A stretch of 64,000 nucleotides of DNA from Halorussus halobius (lineage in GTDB: Archaea; Halobacteriota; Halobacteria; Halobacteriales; Haladaptataceae), in the NCBI RefSeq assembly GCF_004765805.1, contig NZ_SBIU01000003.1:978076-1042075 (forward strand), written 5' to 3'. A program made the translations under genes and the position numbers. Below are positions 7,513-16,092 of the stretch, piece after piece. Numbering within the stretch: the first letter of the stretch is position 1; each line of letters begins with the position of its first letter. The notes under the pieces were generated by a model. The model did not search any database, was not told where the DNA came from, and saw only the letters and a list, made by a program, of their open reading frames with translations.

Positions 7513-8232
7513 TCAGTTCGTCTCGTTCCCCGTCGAGTCGTCGCTCCCGACGAGGTCCGGCACCGCGACCACCTCGGCGTCCGCGTCGCCGACCAGCAGT
7601 TGCTCGACCGTCCGGGCGACCGCGTCGGGGTCGTCCGTGCCGCCGGCGTCGGCGATGCTGCCGACCGACGCCGGGTCGAAGGGCTGGTCGAGCGCGGCGT
7701 ACACGGGGTCGAGCACGTCCGCGATCGCCTCGCTGTCCCGGACCACCACGACGCCCGAGACCAGTGCAGCGCCCTTCCGGACGCGCTGGGCGACACCGAC
7801 CAGCTTGCCGTCGTCCCGGAGCGAGTAGTCGCCGGGGCAGAAGCTCGCCTCGGGTTCCCCGCGGCGCGCGGGCACGCCCAGCCGCCAGCAGGCGCGCTGG
7901 ACCGCCGTGGTCACGTCCTCGTAGCGCTCGTCCATCCCGACCCGCATGTCGTCGAGCGGGACGACCTTGGCGAACGCCACCGTGTTGCCGGTGTAGGCCA
8001 CCGCCCGGCCGCCGACCGACCGCTCGATGGGCTCGAACCCGCAGGCGTCGGCGGCCTTCACGGCCACGTCGTAGTCGTCGGCCCGGGCGTCGCGGCGGCC
8101 GAACGCCAGTTGCCGGTGGGGACGCCACGCGCGGACCGCCGGCTCGCCGTCCTCGGCCGCCCGGTCCAGCATCGCGGCGACGACCGCCCGGTCGGCGTCC
8201 CGGCTCGCTGCCCGGCCCCGAAGTACGCGCAT
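7513..8232 (-). CDS. lipoate-protein ligase family (LplA/BPL-like) protein
   Basis: A 239-residue protein of the biotin/lipoate ligase fold. Key features: WRPHRQLAFGRRDA, the RSVGGRAVAYTGNTVAF loop (equivalent to the RRxSGGGAV-HD-GN substrate loop), and DYSLRDDGKLVGVAQRVRKG, which holds the catalytic-type Lys. Such enzymes attach lipoate or a related acyl group to Lys residues of 2-oxoacid dehydrogenase or glycine-cleavage proteins. The usual His in the GGGAVxH motif is not present here (AVAYTGN), so substrate and activity could differ from classical LplA. The ATG at 8232 is preferred over one 15 nt earlier. Confidence 0.85.
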   Translation of the reverse strand: MRVLRGRAASRDADRAVVAAMLDRAAEDGEPAVRAWRPHRQLAFGRRDARADDYDVAVKAADACGFEPIERSVGGRAVAYTGNTVAFAKVVPLDDMRVGMDERYEDVTTAVQRACWRLGVPARRGEPEASFCPGDYSLRDDGKLVGVAQRVRKGAALVSGVVVVRDSEAIADVLDPVYAALDQPFDPASVGSIADAGGTDDPDAVARTVEQLLVGDADAEVVAVPDLVGSDDSTGNETN

Positions 8233-8286
8233 GGTCGCACCTCGCATCCGGAGTACCTAAATCCTCGCGTCTCCCACCGACGGACG

Positions 8287-9201
8287 ATGGTCACGGTCGG
8301 TCCGAACGCGCTGGAACGGTTCCCGCGATTCTCGCTGTACAACTCGCCGTACGCCGCCCACGACGAGGGGTGTGCCGTCGACCTGTATCCCCACGAGGGC
8401 GACTGGCGGAAGACGGGAGACGACGGCGAGAGTCGGGCGACGCGCGCGCCCAGCCCCGTCGCCGGCGAGGTCACTCTCACGCGGACCGTCTCCGCGCCCT
8501 CCAAGCCCTACGCCGTCGACCACGACCACCTAATCGTCGTGGATACGGGCGAGCACCTCGCGCGAATCCTCCACGTCGACCCCGGCGTCGAGCCGGGCGA
8601 GACGGTGGCTGTCGGCGACTCGCTGGGCGAGATGGTCCGCTCGGGCTTTTTCGCGCCGTGGGTCGACAACCACCTCCACCTGGGGTTCCGCGAGCGCGAC
8701 GCCGACCCGGTCCGGGCGTCGGGGTCGCTCCCGGTCGCGGTCGCGCCCGACGACGGCCTCGTGGGCGTGGCCTGGGACGGAACCGGAACCGTCGTCGCGC
8801 GCGGGGACACGTACGCCGTCCTCGACGCGCCCGACCACCCCGCACCGGGCGAGCGGTTCGCCGGCATCGCCTCCGGAGGCGAACGCGACCGCATCCTCGA
8901 CGGCGGCCTCCCGCACTATGACGGCGGAGGCGTCCTCGGGGACGCGGTCGGGGACGACGCCGACCGCGTCCCGGTGTCGCTGGCGGGACGGCGCGCCGGC
9001 GTCGCCGACGGGCGGACCGTCGCGTGGGACGACCTGACCGTGCTGGCCAACGGGACGCCGATAACCGGGCTCTCGCTGTTCGTCGCCCGCGAGGCGCTGG
9101 GCGCGAAACTGGTGTGTCCCGAGGTGGAGTTCGCGGTCGGCGAGGCGGTCTCGGTCCGCCTCGAACCGGCCGACGCGGCCGACTGTTCGAAACACCATTG
9201 A
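8287..9201 (+). CDS. M23-peptidase-like (duplicated hybrid motif fold) haloarchaeal protein
   Basis: A 304-residue protein divergent from the lipoate-ligase-like gene (54 bp between starts). The N-terminal half shows AHDEGCAVDLYPHEGDW, then PSPVAGEV, LIVVDTGEHLARILHVDPGV, TVAVGDSLGEMVRSGFF and NHLHLGFRERDA. The order AVDLY ... SPVAGEV ... HLHLGFR matches the beta-sheet core of LytM/M23-like domains (HxxxD ... HxH), although the first His-Asp pair is altered, so peptidase activity is doubtful. No signal peptide is seen. The neighbour suggests it could alternatively use a lipoyl-like fold. Function unknown. Confidence 0.65.
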   Translation: MVTVGPNALERFPRFSLYNSPYAAHDEGCAVDLYPHEGDWRKTGDDGESRATRAPSPVAGEVTLTRTVSAPSKPYAVDHDHLIVVDTGEHLARILHVDPGVEPGETVAVGDSLGEMVRSGFFAPWVDNHLHLGFRERDADPVRASGSLPVAVAPDDGLVGVAWDGTGTVVARGDTYAVLDAPDHPAPGERFAGIASGGERDRILDGGLPHYDGGGVLGDAVGDDADRVPVSLAGRRAGVADGRTVAWDDLTVLANGTPITGLSLFVAREALGAKLVCPEVEFAVGEAVSVRLEPADAADCSKHH

Positions 9202-9241
9202 AAAATTTTATATCGCGTTGCGAACGCTGGGTAACCGTAGC

Positions 9242-10039
9242 ATGTCACGGACGGTGAGCGTGGTCTCGGGACTGTACGACGCAGTACTGAGACCGGCGGC
9301 ACTCGTCGAGGCGCGCACCGTCCGACAGCGACAGGGGTCGCTGCTGACCCAGCTGGGCCAGCTCCGCCGGCTGCTGGTGGTCTACGTGGTCAACCTCGCG
9401 GCGTACGCCGGGCCGCTGACCCTCGCGGGCTTCGGGCGGCAGGACGTCCCCGCGATGCCCGCGTGGTTCGACGGCTCGCTCGGCGGCGTCGGCGGCCCCG
9501 AGACGTGGCAGCTCCTGTTCGCGTTCGCCCAGAACTCGCTGTTCCTGCTGGCCGCGACCGGGCTGACCCTGCTGAGCGTCCACGTCTCGATGGTGGTCAC
9601 GTTCCAGTCGAACGGCTTCCTCCGGACGGCGTACGCGGTCATCTACTCCACGAGCGCGTACCTCGCCGGCATCTTCACCGTCGTCTGGTACCTCTCGACC
9701 GCCGAGGGCGTGACCGCCGCCCGGGGCCTCGTCGTCGACCTCCAGAAGTCGTTCATCTACGCGGTCATCGACTGGTTCGGCGCGGACCTGGGCCTCCCGG
9801 GCGGTCGCCCCGGCGCGCTCGAACTCGGCCAGTTGTCCGCGCACGGCCAGTCGGTGCTGGCCGTCCTCGTCGTCCTCGTCGCGTACTACCTCTACTCGCT
9901 GTACCTCGGCGCGCGACTCAACCACGGGGCCGACCGCATCAAGGGCCTGCTGGTGGTCCTCGCGGTGGTCGCCTCCCCGGTGGTCTACATCTCCGCGTCG
10001 ATACTCGCGTACACCACGCCGGCCGTCCCGACGCTGTGA
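9242..10039 (+). CDS. multi-spanning membrane protein of the Yip1-like type
   Basis: A 265-residue integral membrane protein with about five hydrophobic segments: LLVVYVVNLAAYAGPLTLAG, NSLFLLAATGLTLLSVHVSM, AVIYSTSAYLAGIFTVVWYL, SVLAVLVVLVAYYLYSLYLG and a C-terminal pair. The N-terminal 45 residues are cytosolic and basic. The arrangement resembles the YIP1/DUF1282-type archaeal membrane proteins, but that assignment is tentative. A TATA-like AAAATTTTATATC lies just upstream (about 9201-9214), 28-40 nt before the ATG at 9242, a good leaderless promoter. Confidence 0.72.
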   Translation: MSRTVSVVSGLYDAVLRPAALVEARTVRQRQGSLLTQLGQLRRLLVVYVVNLAAYAGPLTLAGFGRQDVPAMPAWFDGSLGGVGGPETWQLLFAFAQNSLFLLAATGLTLLSVHVSMVVTFQSNGFLRTAYAVIYSTSAYLAGIFTVVWYLSTAEGVTAARGLVVDLQKSFIYAVIDWFGADLGLPGGRPGALELGQLSAHGQSVLAVLVVLVAYYLYSLYLGARLNHGADRIKGLLVVLAVVASPVVYISASILAYTTPAVPTL

Positions 10040-10057
10040 CCCCGCGATTCTCACACC

Positions 10058-10603
10058 ATGAGCACGCAATCACCCGACACGCCCGACGAAGCCGCACCGA
10101 CCGACGCGGGGAGCGACGCGACCGCCCCGACGTCGAACCGGACGACGGTCGAGACGCCGATACGGACCCACCCGACGCTGCGGCCCACCGCGATCTGGCT
10201 CGGCTTCGTGACCGTGCTGGGCGTCGGGCTGATCACGGCCATCCAGTCGGCCCCGGGACTGCTCGGCGGCGCGGGGGCCGCGACCGTCGCGATGCGAGCG
10301 GTGGCGCTGCTGACCGGGCTGGGAGTCGTGCGCTTTCTCGTCCGGCTCTACGTCCTCAGACAGACCGAGTACGTCGTCGACGAGGACACCATCACCCGCC
10401 AGTACGAACTGTTCTTCCGGACGTGGCAGCGCACGGTGCCCCTCTCGAAGGTCCGGAGCCACGAACTCCGCCAGAGCAGGGTCCAGAAGCTGCTGGGCTA
10501 CGGCACCATCTCGATGAACCAGGGACTCGGCGCGATAGAACTGGAGAACGTCTCGGGGCCGCACTCGCTGTACGATGCCGTCAGCACGCTCGTCGAACGA
10601 TGA
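10058..10603 (+). CDS. PH-domain (bPH2/YdbS-like) membrane protein
   Basis: A 181-residue protein. The first 45 residues are an Asp/Thr/Pro-rich cytosolic tail; two hydrophobic helices follow (about 47-66 and 75-98); then comes a bacterial-type PH domain with LYVLRQTEYVVDEDTITRQY, VPLSKVRSHELRQSRVQKLL and YGTISMNQG. This is the YdbS/bPH_2 architecture, membrane-anchored with a cytosolic PH fold; function is generally unknown. The gene ends in an ATGA overlap with the next gene, a PQQ-propeller lipoprotein, so the two are probably one transcriptional unit. Confidence 0.85.
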   Translation: MSTQSPDTPDEAAPTDAGSDATAPTSNRTTVETPIRTHPTLRPTAIWLGFVTVLGVGLITAIQSAPGLLGGAGAATVAMRAVALLTGLGVVRFLVRLYVLRQTEYVVDEDTITRQYELFFRTWQRTVPLSKVRSHELRQSRVQKLLGYGTISMNQGLGAIELENVSGPHSLYDAVSTLVER

Positions 10604-11844
10604 GCCGGGACGCGGACGTCGACTCGTCCCGACTCCGGCGTCGCGGCGCTCTCGCGGCGCTCGGCTCGCTGGCGGCGTCGGGCTGTCTCCGGCTGACCGC
10701 GAACGAGGAGGCGGCGACGACCGCGTCCGAAACGGGGGCGAGCGAGCCGGCCACGACCGACGGCGAAGCCGGTGCCAGCGAGACCGCGACGACCAGCAGC
10801 GAGACCACCGAGACGACCACCGAGTGGGACGTCGAGTTGAACCCCCAGTGGAGCCGCCACCTCGCTCCCAGCGAACACGTCCTCGACGGCGACGCGCTGT
10901 ACGTCGCCGACCGCGACCAGAACTCCGACCTCGGCCTGCTCGCGGTGGACGTCGCGGACGGCTCGCGGCGCTGGACCGTCTCGGCCCCCTATCGGACCCG
11001 GTCGCTCGCGCTGACCGACGACGGGACCCTCTACGCCGGCGTGGGACAGCTCACCGAGACCGACGGGTCGCTATACGCCGTCGACGCCGAGTCGGGGTCG
11101 GCCGAGGTCGCCTTCGACGCCGACCAGTCGCCGACACGGGGGTCGCCCCTGACCACCTCCGACGTCGTGGTGTTCGGGACGAGGTTCCACGAAGACGGCG
11201 AGGACAGACTCTACGGCCTCTCCCGCGACGGCCACGACGTCCGGTGGTCGGCGAGCGTCGAGGACGGCAGCTACACCGGCGGCGTCATCGCGGACGACAC
11301 CGCCTACGTCGGCGGGTTCGACTACCGGTTCGGGGCGCTCGACCCCGCGACCGGCGAGTGGGCGTGGCGCGACGACTGGCAGCTCGCGCCCGACACCGAC
11401 CCGGTGGTCCGGGACGGCTCGGTGTTCTTCGTGGACGCCGACGAGGGACTCGTGCGCCTCGCTCCCGACACCGGTGCGGAGGAGTGGCGACACGCGGCAG
11501 AACGGGACACGAACGTCCTCTCGCACGTCTCGGGCCCGACGTTCGACGGCGAGCGAGTCTACTTCACGATGGGCTCGACCGTCCACGCGGCCGCGGTCGG
11601 CGGCGACGGACTGTGGTCGGTCGACCTTCCCAATCCGGTGCGGTACTCGCCCGCCGTCGTCGGTGGCGTGGTCTGGGTCGCCACGCAGGACAGCGACGTC
11701 CTCCACGGGCTCGACGCCGAGACCGGCGAGACGGCGTTCCGAACCCAGCTCCCCGCCAACACCGAGCGGACCGCCGCCGCGGGCGACCGCCTGCTCGCGT
11801 TCCTCGACGACCGCGTGCTGGCGTTCACGACGTCTCGACCGTAA
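10600..11844 (+). CDS. PQQ-like beta-propeller lipoprotein (copy 1)
   Basis: A 414-residue exported lipoprotein. The N-terminus has a twin-arginine-like RLRRRG followed by a short hydrophobic stretch and a lipobox ending at C29 (LAASGC). A Thr/Glu/Ser-rich linker runs to about residue 75. The rest is a PQQ-type propeller with repeated blade motifs such as LLAVDVADGSRRW, LYAVDAESGSAEV, FGALDPATGEWAW and LVRLAPDTGAEEW. Such propellers act as extracellular scaffolds or, with the cofactor, in redox; no quinone-site residues can be claimed. Its start overlaps the preceding stop (ATGA). Its last 20 bp overlap the 3' end of a convergent paralogue. Confidence 0.88.
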   Translation: MSRDADVDSSRLRRRGALAALGSLAASGCLRLTANEEAATTASETGASEPATTDGEAGASETATTSSETTETTTEWDVELNPQWSRHLAPSEHVLDGDALYVADRDQNSDLGLLAVDVADGSRRWTVSAPYRTRSLALTDDGTLYAGVGQLTETDGSLYAVDAESGSAEVAFDADQSPTRGSPLTTSDVVVFGTRFHEDGEDRLYGLSRDGHDVRWSASVEDGSYTGGVIADDTAYVGGFDYRFGALDPATGEWAWRDDWQLAPDTDPVVRDGSVFFVDADEGLVRLAPDTGAEEWRHAAERDTNVLSHVSGPTFDGERVYFTMGSTVHAAAVGGDGLWSVDLPNPVRYSPAVVGGVVWVATQDSDVLHGLDAETGETAFRTQLPANTERTAAAGDRLLAFLDDRVLAFTTSRP

Positions 11845-12991
11845 AAGCCTCGACGCCCGCGTCGTGTTCGACGTACAGGCGGTCGCCCGAGCCGGCGAGC
11901 CACTGCCCGCGTCCGTCGAGTTGCGTCTCGAACATCACCTCCTCGTGGGTCGGCTCGACCGCGAGCAATCGGTTGTCGACCGTGAGAATCCAGACGTAGC
12001 CCGCGTGGAACGCCGGCGCGGTAGTGACGTAGGTCTCGTCGCCGCCGGTCTCGACCACTCTCCGCCCGTTCGAGCCGTCCGGTTCGACCGCGTAGAGGCC
12101 GTCCCAGCCGCCGACGTACAGCGTCCCGTCGGCCAGCGTCGGCGCGGTGTGGAGCTTCTCGTTCTCGAACGACCACTGTTCCAGCCCGCTGGCGACGTCG
12201 AGCGCCCGGAGGCCGGCGTGGGTCGTGAGGTGGGCGACGCCGTCGACCACCAGCGGGCTGCCGGAGACTCCCCAGTCGGTCGTCATGCCGACCGACCCGT
12301 CGTCGAGCGAGTAGGTCGCGAAGTTGTTGAGATAGCCGACGAGCGCGGTCCCCCCGGCCACCGAGACGCCCTCGACCGCGTCGGTGGCGAACTGGCTCGC
12401 GGTCCACCGCTCGTCGAGGCCCGGAAGCGCGAGCGCGAACAGCGTCGGCCCCTCGCGCTCGGAGGTGGTGTTGGCGTAGCCCGCGAACACCGTCTCGTCG
12501 GTGACGCCCACCAGGTCGACCGTGCGAGCCACGTCGACCCGGTTCTCGACGTCGCCGTCCGGACTCAGCGTGGCGACGGTCCCCGACGCCGGCGTCTCCT
12601 CGTCGCCGTCCACGCCGCCCGAGACGACGACGCCCTCGTCGGTCGCTTCGACCGAGTGAATCTGGAAGTCGGTCGCCTCGGTCCACAGCTCGTCGCCGGA
12701 GTCGGGGTCGAGCGCGATCACGCTGTCGCTCCGGCCGGCGTAGAGCGCATCGTGACCGAGTGTGGTGGCGGCCGGTCGCTTTCTCCACAGCCACGCCGAG
12801 TCGAGCGAGAGGGATTCTGGCACCGAGTCGGCCGTCGTCGTCGCGGTGCCGGACGGCTCGTCGTCGGTCGTCGCTCCGGCCGTCGCCGAACCGCTGGCGG
12901 TCTCGGTCCCGGTCCCCTCGTTCGAAGTCAGCCTGAGACAGCCGCCGAGCGCGGAGAGACCGGTCGCCGCGAGAACTCGTCTTCGACGCAT
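11825..12991 (-). CDS. PQQ-like beta-propeller lipoprotein (copy 2)
   Basis: A 388-residue lipoprotein with an N-terminal MRRRRVLAATGLSALGGC, a twin-arginine-type signal with the lipobox Cys at 18. The Thr/Ser/Glu-rich linker and propeller blades (ALDPDSGDELW, LRALDVASGLEQW, LYAVEPDGSNGRR) follow the same plan as the gene that converges on it. The N-terminal residues around the lipobox (GCLRLT.NE) are nearly identical in the two proteins, which points to a local duplication followed by inversion. The 3' ends of the two genes overlap by 20 bp. Confidence 0.88.
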   Translation of the reverse strand: MRRRRVLAATGLSALGGCLRLTSNEGTGTETASGSATAGATTDDEPSGTATTTADSVPESLSLDSAWLWRKRPAATTLGHDALYAGRSDSVIALDPDSGDELWTEATDFQIHSVEATDEGVVVSGGVDGDEETPASGTVATLSPDGDVENRVDVARTVDLVGVTDETVFAGYANTTSEREGPTLFALALPGLDERWTASQFATDAVEGVSVAGGTALVGYLNNFATYSLDDGSVGMTTDWGVSGSPLVVDGVAHLTTHAGLRALDVASGLEQWSFENEKLHTAPTLADGTLYVGGWDGLYAVEPDGSNGRRVVETGGDETYVTTAPAFHAGYVWILTVDNRLLAVEPTHEEVMFETQLDGRGQWLAGSGDRLYVEHDAGVEAFTVETS

Positions 12992-13077
12992 TTCCCCGGG
13001 GGTTTCGGCCGGCTGGAAGTATATCTACTGGTTCCCGAAACGGCGGGTCGAGCGCTCGCGCCGACGGGACGTCGGCG

Positions 13078-13650
13078 CTACGCGAACGCGATTTCCTCGG
13101 TCGTCGCCACCTCGCCGAACAGCCAGTCGGCGTGCTCGACGGTGTACTCCTTGTGGGCCTCCTCGATGTAGCCCAGCGCGTCCTCGACCAGCACGGGCCG
13201 GTAGTCCCGCAGGCCCGCGCTGCCGGCGGTGTGGAGGACGCAGACGTTCGCCAGCGTCCCGCAGAACACGAGGTCGTCGATGCCGTGGGCGTCGAGATAG
13301 CCGTCGAGGTCGGTCCGATGGAAGGCGTCGTAGGTGTGTTTCTCGACCACGTGGTCGTCCTCGCGCACGTCAAGGTCGTCGTGGAGTTGTGCCTCCCACG
13401 ACCCCTCCACGACGTGCTCGCCCCAGCGGGCGAACTCGTCGTAGTAGTGGTTGTCCTCGAACTGCTCGGGCGGGTGGACGTCGCGGGTGTAGACGACCGA
13501 CGCGCCCGCGTCGCGGGCCGCCGACACGAACGCGGTCACGTCGTCGACGGCCGCCTCGCTGGCGGGCGCGTGGAGGCTCCCCTCCGGATGACAGAAGCCG
13601 TTTTGCATGTCGACGACCACCACCGCCGTCGAGTCGGGCTCGACGTTCAT
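13078..13650 (-). CDS. isochorismatase-family cysteine hydrolase (nicotinamidase-like)
   Basis: A 190-residue protein with the complete catalytic triad of the isochorismatase/nicotinamidase superfamily: D14 in VVDMQNGF, K104 in VVEKHTYDAF and C137 in GTLANVCVLHTA. The N-terminal HPEGSLH segment resembles the metal/amide pocket of nicotinamidases. Nicotinamidase (nicotinamide to nicotinate) is plausible because a nicotinate phosphoribosyltransferase lies 8 kb away, but the family also hydrolyses other amides and isochorismate, so the substrate is inferred. Its start is divergent from the surface lipoprotein gene at 13810. Confidence 0.86.
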   Translation of the reverse strand: MNVEPDSTAVVVVDMQNGFCHPEGSLHAPASEAAVDDVTAFVSAARDAGASVVYTRDVHPPEQFEDNHYYDEFARWGEHVVEGSWEAQLHDDLDVREDDHVVEKHTYDAFHRTDLDGYLDAHGIDDLVFCGTLANVCVLHTAGSAGLRDYRPVLVEDALGYIEEAHKEYTVEHADWLFGEVATTEEIAFA

Positions 13651-13809
13651 GTGCGACCGTAGGGCCGTGTGGCGGAAAATACCTTCCGACGAGTGGCCAG
13701 TACGGAGCGTCGGACGCGAGTGCGGCGGCGGCCGCGACCCGGGGACGCAGTTTTCAAGGTCCCATCAAGAGATTTTTGACGGAGTAGTCCGAGAGAGCGG
13801 ACACAGGAA

Positions 13810-15336
13810 ATGCGAACGAGCATCGCAGTCGCAGTCGTCCTGATGCTCGTCGTCGCGGGCTGTTCGCAGGCCCCCGGCGGCGCGACCGAGACGACCGACA
13901 CGCACGTCAACGCCACGACCCAGCCCGAGCCGACGACCCAGTCGGGTTCGGACGGGACCACCGACGCGGACGAATCGCAGGCGGTCGTGAAGCCCGACGA
14001 CCCCGAGACCGACGTCCTCGGCTGGGAGGACGGCGTCTGGTACAACGAGACCATCGCCGTCGACGCCGAGGACGGACTGAACGACACGGAGCTGAACCGG
14101 ACCGTCTCGCGGGCGATGGCCCGCGTCGAGCGGATTCGCGGGCTGGAGTTCGACGAGCGCGTGCCGGTCACCATCCAGACCCGCGAGCAGTTCCGCGGCG
14201 AGCAAGACGACGGGTCGACGCCGGCCGACCGCCGGGTGTTCGACAACGTCAAGTTCGAGTCGCTGTTCATGATCGGCGAGGACACCGACTCCATCGCGGT
14301 CCAGAACTCCAACGCCGGGTCTTCGGTCGGCGGCTACTACGACCCGGGTGCCGAGGAAATCGTCGTGGTCTCGGAGAACACGACCACGCCCGAACTCGAC
14401 GAGATTACCCTCTCGCAGGAGCTGTTCCACGCCCTCCAGGACCAGAAGTTCGACTTCTCGTCGTTCAACCAGTCCACGCGCGAACTCCACAACGCCAAGG
14501 ACGGCCTCATCGAGGGCGACGGCAACTACGTCGACCACCTCTACTCCCAGCACTGTGCCGACGAGTGGGGCGGCGACTGCCTGCGGCCGGACAGCGGCGG
14601 CGGCGGTGGCGGCGAGCTCGCCAACTACGGCCCGTACCTCCTGCGCTATCAGCCCTACAGCGACGGCCCCGCGTTCGTCCGGCAGGTCCGCGAGCGGGGC
14701 GGCTGGGAGGCGGTCAACGACCTGTACGAGGACCCGCCGGCCAGCACCGAGCAGGTCATCCACCCCGAGAAGTACGGCGAGGACGAACCGGCGGAGTTCA
14801 CCGTCGACGACGCCTCGGGCGACGACTGGGACCGCCTCCGGCTCGACGCGCGGCCGAGCTACGCCAGCGTCGGCGAGGCGGGCGTCTTCACGATGTTCTT
14901 CTACCCCTACTACGACAGTCAGGGCGGGACCCAGCTCGTCCCCGCCCGGGACTTCTTCAACTTCCGGGAGGGCACCGACCAGCTCCGACAGGTCGACCCC
15001 TTCAACTACAACAGCAGCTACTCCCACGGCTGGGACGGCGACAAGCTCGCGGTCTACACCAGCGAGACGGCCGGGGAGAACGAGACCGGCTACGTCTGGA
15101 AGACGGTGTGGGACTCCGAGCGGGACGCCGAGGAGTTCGTCGACGGCTACCGGCAGGTGCTGGAGTACAACGGCGCGTCCGCGGTCGGCGACCGCGCGAA
15201 CACGTGGCGAATCGAGGGCGACGAGTTCGGCGACGCCTTCTACGTCGACCAGCAGGGCGACGAGGTCGTAATCGTGAACGCGCCCACGGTGTCGGACCTT
15301 TCGGGCGTCCGCGAGGGCGCGGCACCCGAACAGTAG
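13810..15336 (+). CDS. Hvo_1808-type haloarchaeal surface lipoprotein
   Basis: A 508-residue exported protein with a short signal peptide ending in the lipobox VVAGC (C18), followed by a Thr-rich, probably glycosylated linker to about residue 65. The remainder resembles the haloarchaeal Hvo_1808 surface-protein family. A zinc-protease-like region appears at about residues 200-215 as LSQELFHALQDQ. Related proteins tend to have HExxHALQDQ here; in this copy the first His is Gln, so a Zn-peptidase activity is doubtful. There is a Gly run (GGGGGGEL) near residue 260. A TTTTTGACGG element near 13775 may be the promoter. Confidence 0.82.
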   Translation: MRTSIAVAVVLMLVVAGCSQAPGGATETTDTHVNATTQPEPTTQSGSDGTTDADESQAVVKPDDPETDVLGWEDGVWYNETIAVDAEDGLNDTELNRTVSRAMARVERIRGLEFDERVPVTIQTREQFRGEQDDGSTPADRRVFDNVKFESLFMIGEDTDSIAVQNSNAGSSVGGYYDPGAEEIVVVSENTTTPELDEITLSQELFHALQDQKFDFSSFNQSTRELHNAKDGLIEGDGNYVDHLYSQHCADEWGGDCLRPDSGGGGGGELANYGPYLLRYQPYSDGPAFVRQVRERGGWEAVNDLYEDPPASTEQVIHPEKYGEDEPAEFTVDDASGDDWDRLRLDARPSYASVGEAGVFTMFFYPYYDSQGGTQLVPARDFFNFREGTDQLRQVDPFNYNSSYSHGWDGDKLAVYTSETAGENETGYVWKTVWDSERDAEEFVDGYRQVLEYNGASAVGDRANTWRIEGDEFGDAFYVDQQGDEVVIVNAPTVSDLSGVREGAAPEQ

Positions 15337-15340
15337 CGAC

Positions 15341-15790
15341 TCACCTCTCGTCCGCCGACGACTTCTCCCGCGTCTCGCGCTCGTCCGACCGCTCCCCGGA
15401 GTCGTCCGCGCGCGCGGTGTCCTCCGAACGCGTTCCCTCGTCGGAGCGCGTCGGTCGCTCGGACCGGTCGGGCCACGTCACGCCGCCGAGGAAGGGGACG
15501 CCGACCTGCTGGGCGGCCCGGGATATCATGTGCGCGCCGGTCGGCACCGACAGGAACAGGAACAGGATGCCGACCAGCGACGGCAGGCCGTAGCCGCCCG
15601 GCCCGAATCGGACGAAGCTCGCGAGGAAGATGGCGGCGGTGCCCAGCGTCGTGGGCTTGCTCGTGGCGTGCATCCGGTTGTACACGTTCGGCAGTCGGAG
15701 CAGTCCGACGGTGCCGACCGTCAGGAAGAAACACCCGACAGCGACCAGCGCGACCACGAGCCAGCCGCGTATCGTTGCGACCACGTTCAC
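15341..15790 (-). CDS. mnhG: Na+/H+ antiporter subunit MnhG/MrpG
   Basis: A 149-residue protein with three transmembrane helices in the first 90 residues and the MnhG signature TVGLLRLPNVYNRMHATSKPTTLGTA. The C-terminal 50 residues are charged low-complexity sequence, an unusual cytosolic extension; MrpG is typically 100-120 residues. MnhG is the last subunit of the seven-protein Mrp-type antiporter, which exports Na+ in exchange for protons. Start codon ATG at 15790 overlaps the stop of mnhF by 4 bp. Confidence 0.93.
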   Translation of the reverse strand: MNVVATIRGWLVVALVAVGCFFLTVGTVGLLRLPNVYNRMHATSKPTTLGTAAIFLASFVRFGPGGYGLPSLVGILFLFLSVPTGAHMISRAAQQVGVPFLGGVTWPDRSERPTRSDEGTRSEDTARADDSGERSDERETREKSSADER

Positions 15791-16092
15791 TCCCTCCGTT
15801 CGATGATGCTGCCCTCGGTGATGTACTTGGCCACCGTGACCGTCGAGAGGAAGCCGATGATGGCCAACACGAGGCTGACGGTCACGAACAGGCCCCGGCC
15901 AGTCCGGAGCGCGAACAGCACCGCGATGGCGACGACGTTGGTGGCGATGGCGTCGAGCGCGACCACCCGGTCGGGGACGGTCGGGCCCCGAATCGCCCGG
16001 TAGCTACAGAGGACGCACAGCGCGCTGACGACGACCAGCCCCGCGTTCGCGGCCGCCTCGACGCCCGCCGACTCAGCGGCCATCGCCGTCAC
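15787..16092 (-). CDS. mnhF: Na+/H+ antiporter subunit MnhF/MrpF
   Basis: A 101-residue protein with three predicted membrane helices and the family segment YRAIRGPTVPDRVVALDAIATNV, which is the hallmark of MrpF. It is part of the antiporter membrane complex. Its start at 16092 overlaps mnhE by about 20 bp; a second ATG at 16083 would shorten the overlap. The end overlaps mnhG by 4 bp, so both neighbours are translationally coupled. Confidence 0.94.
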   Translation of the reverse strand: MTAMAAESAGVEAAANAGLVVVSALCVLCSYRAIRGPTVPDRVVALDAIATNVVAIAVLFALRTGRGLFVTVSLVLAIIGFLSTVTVAKYITEGSIIERRE

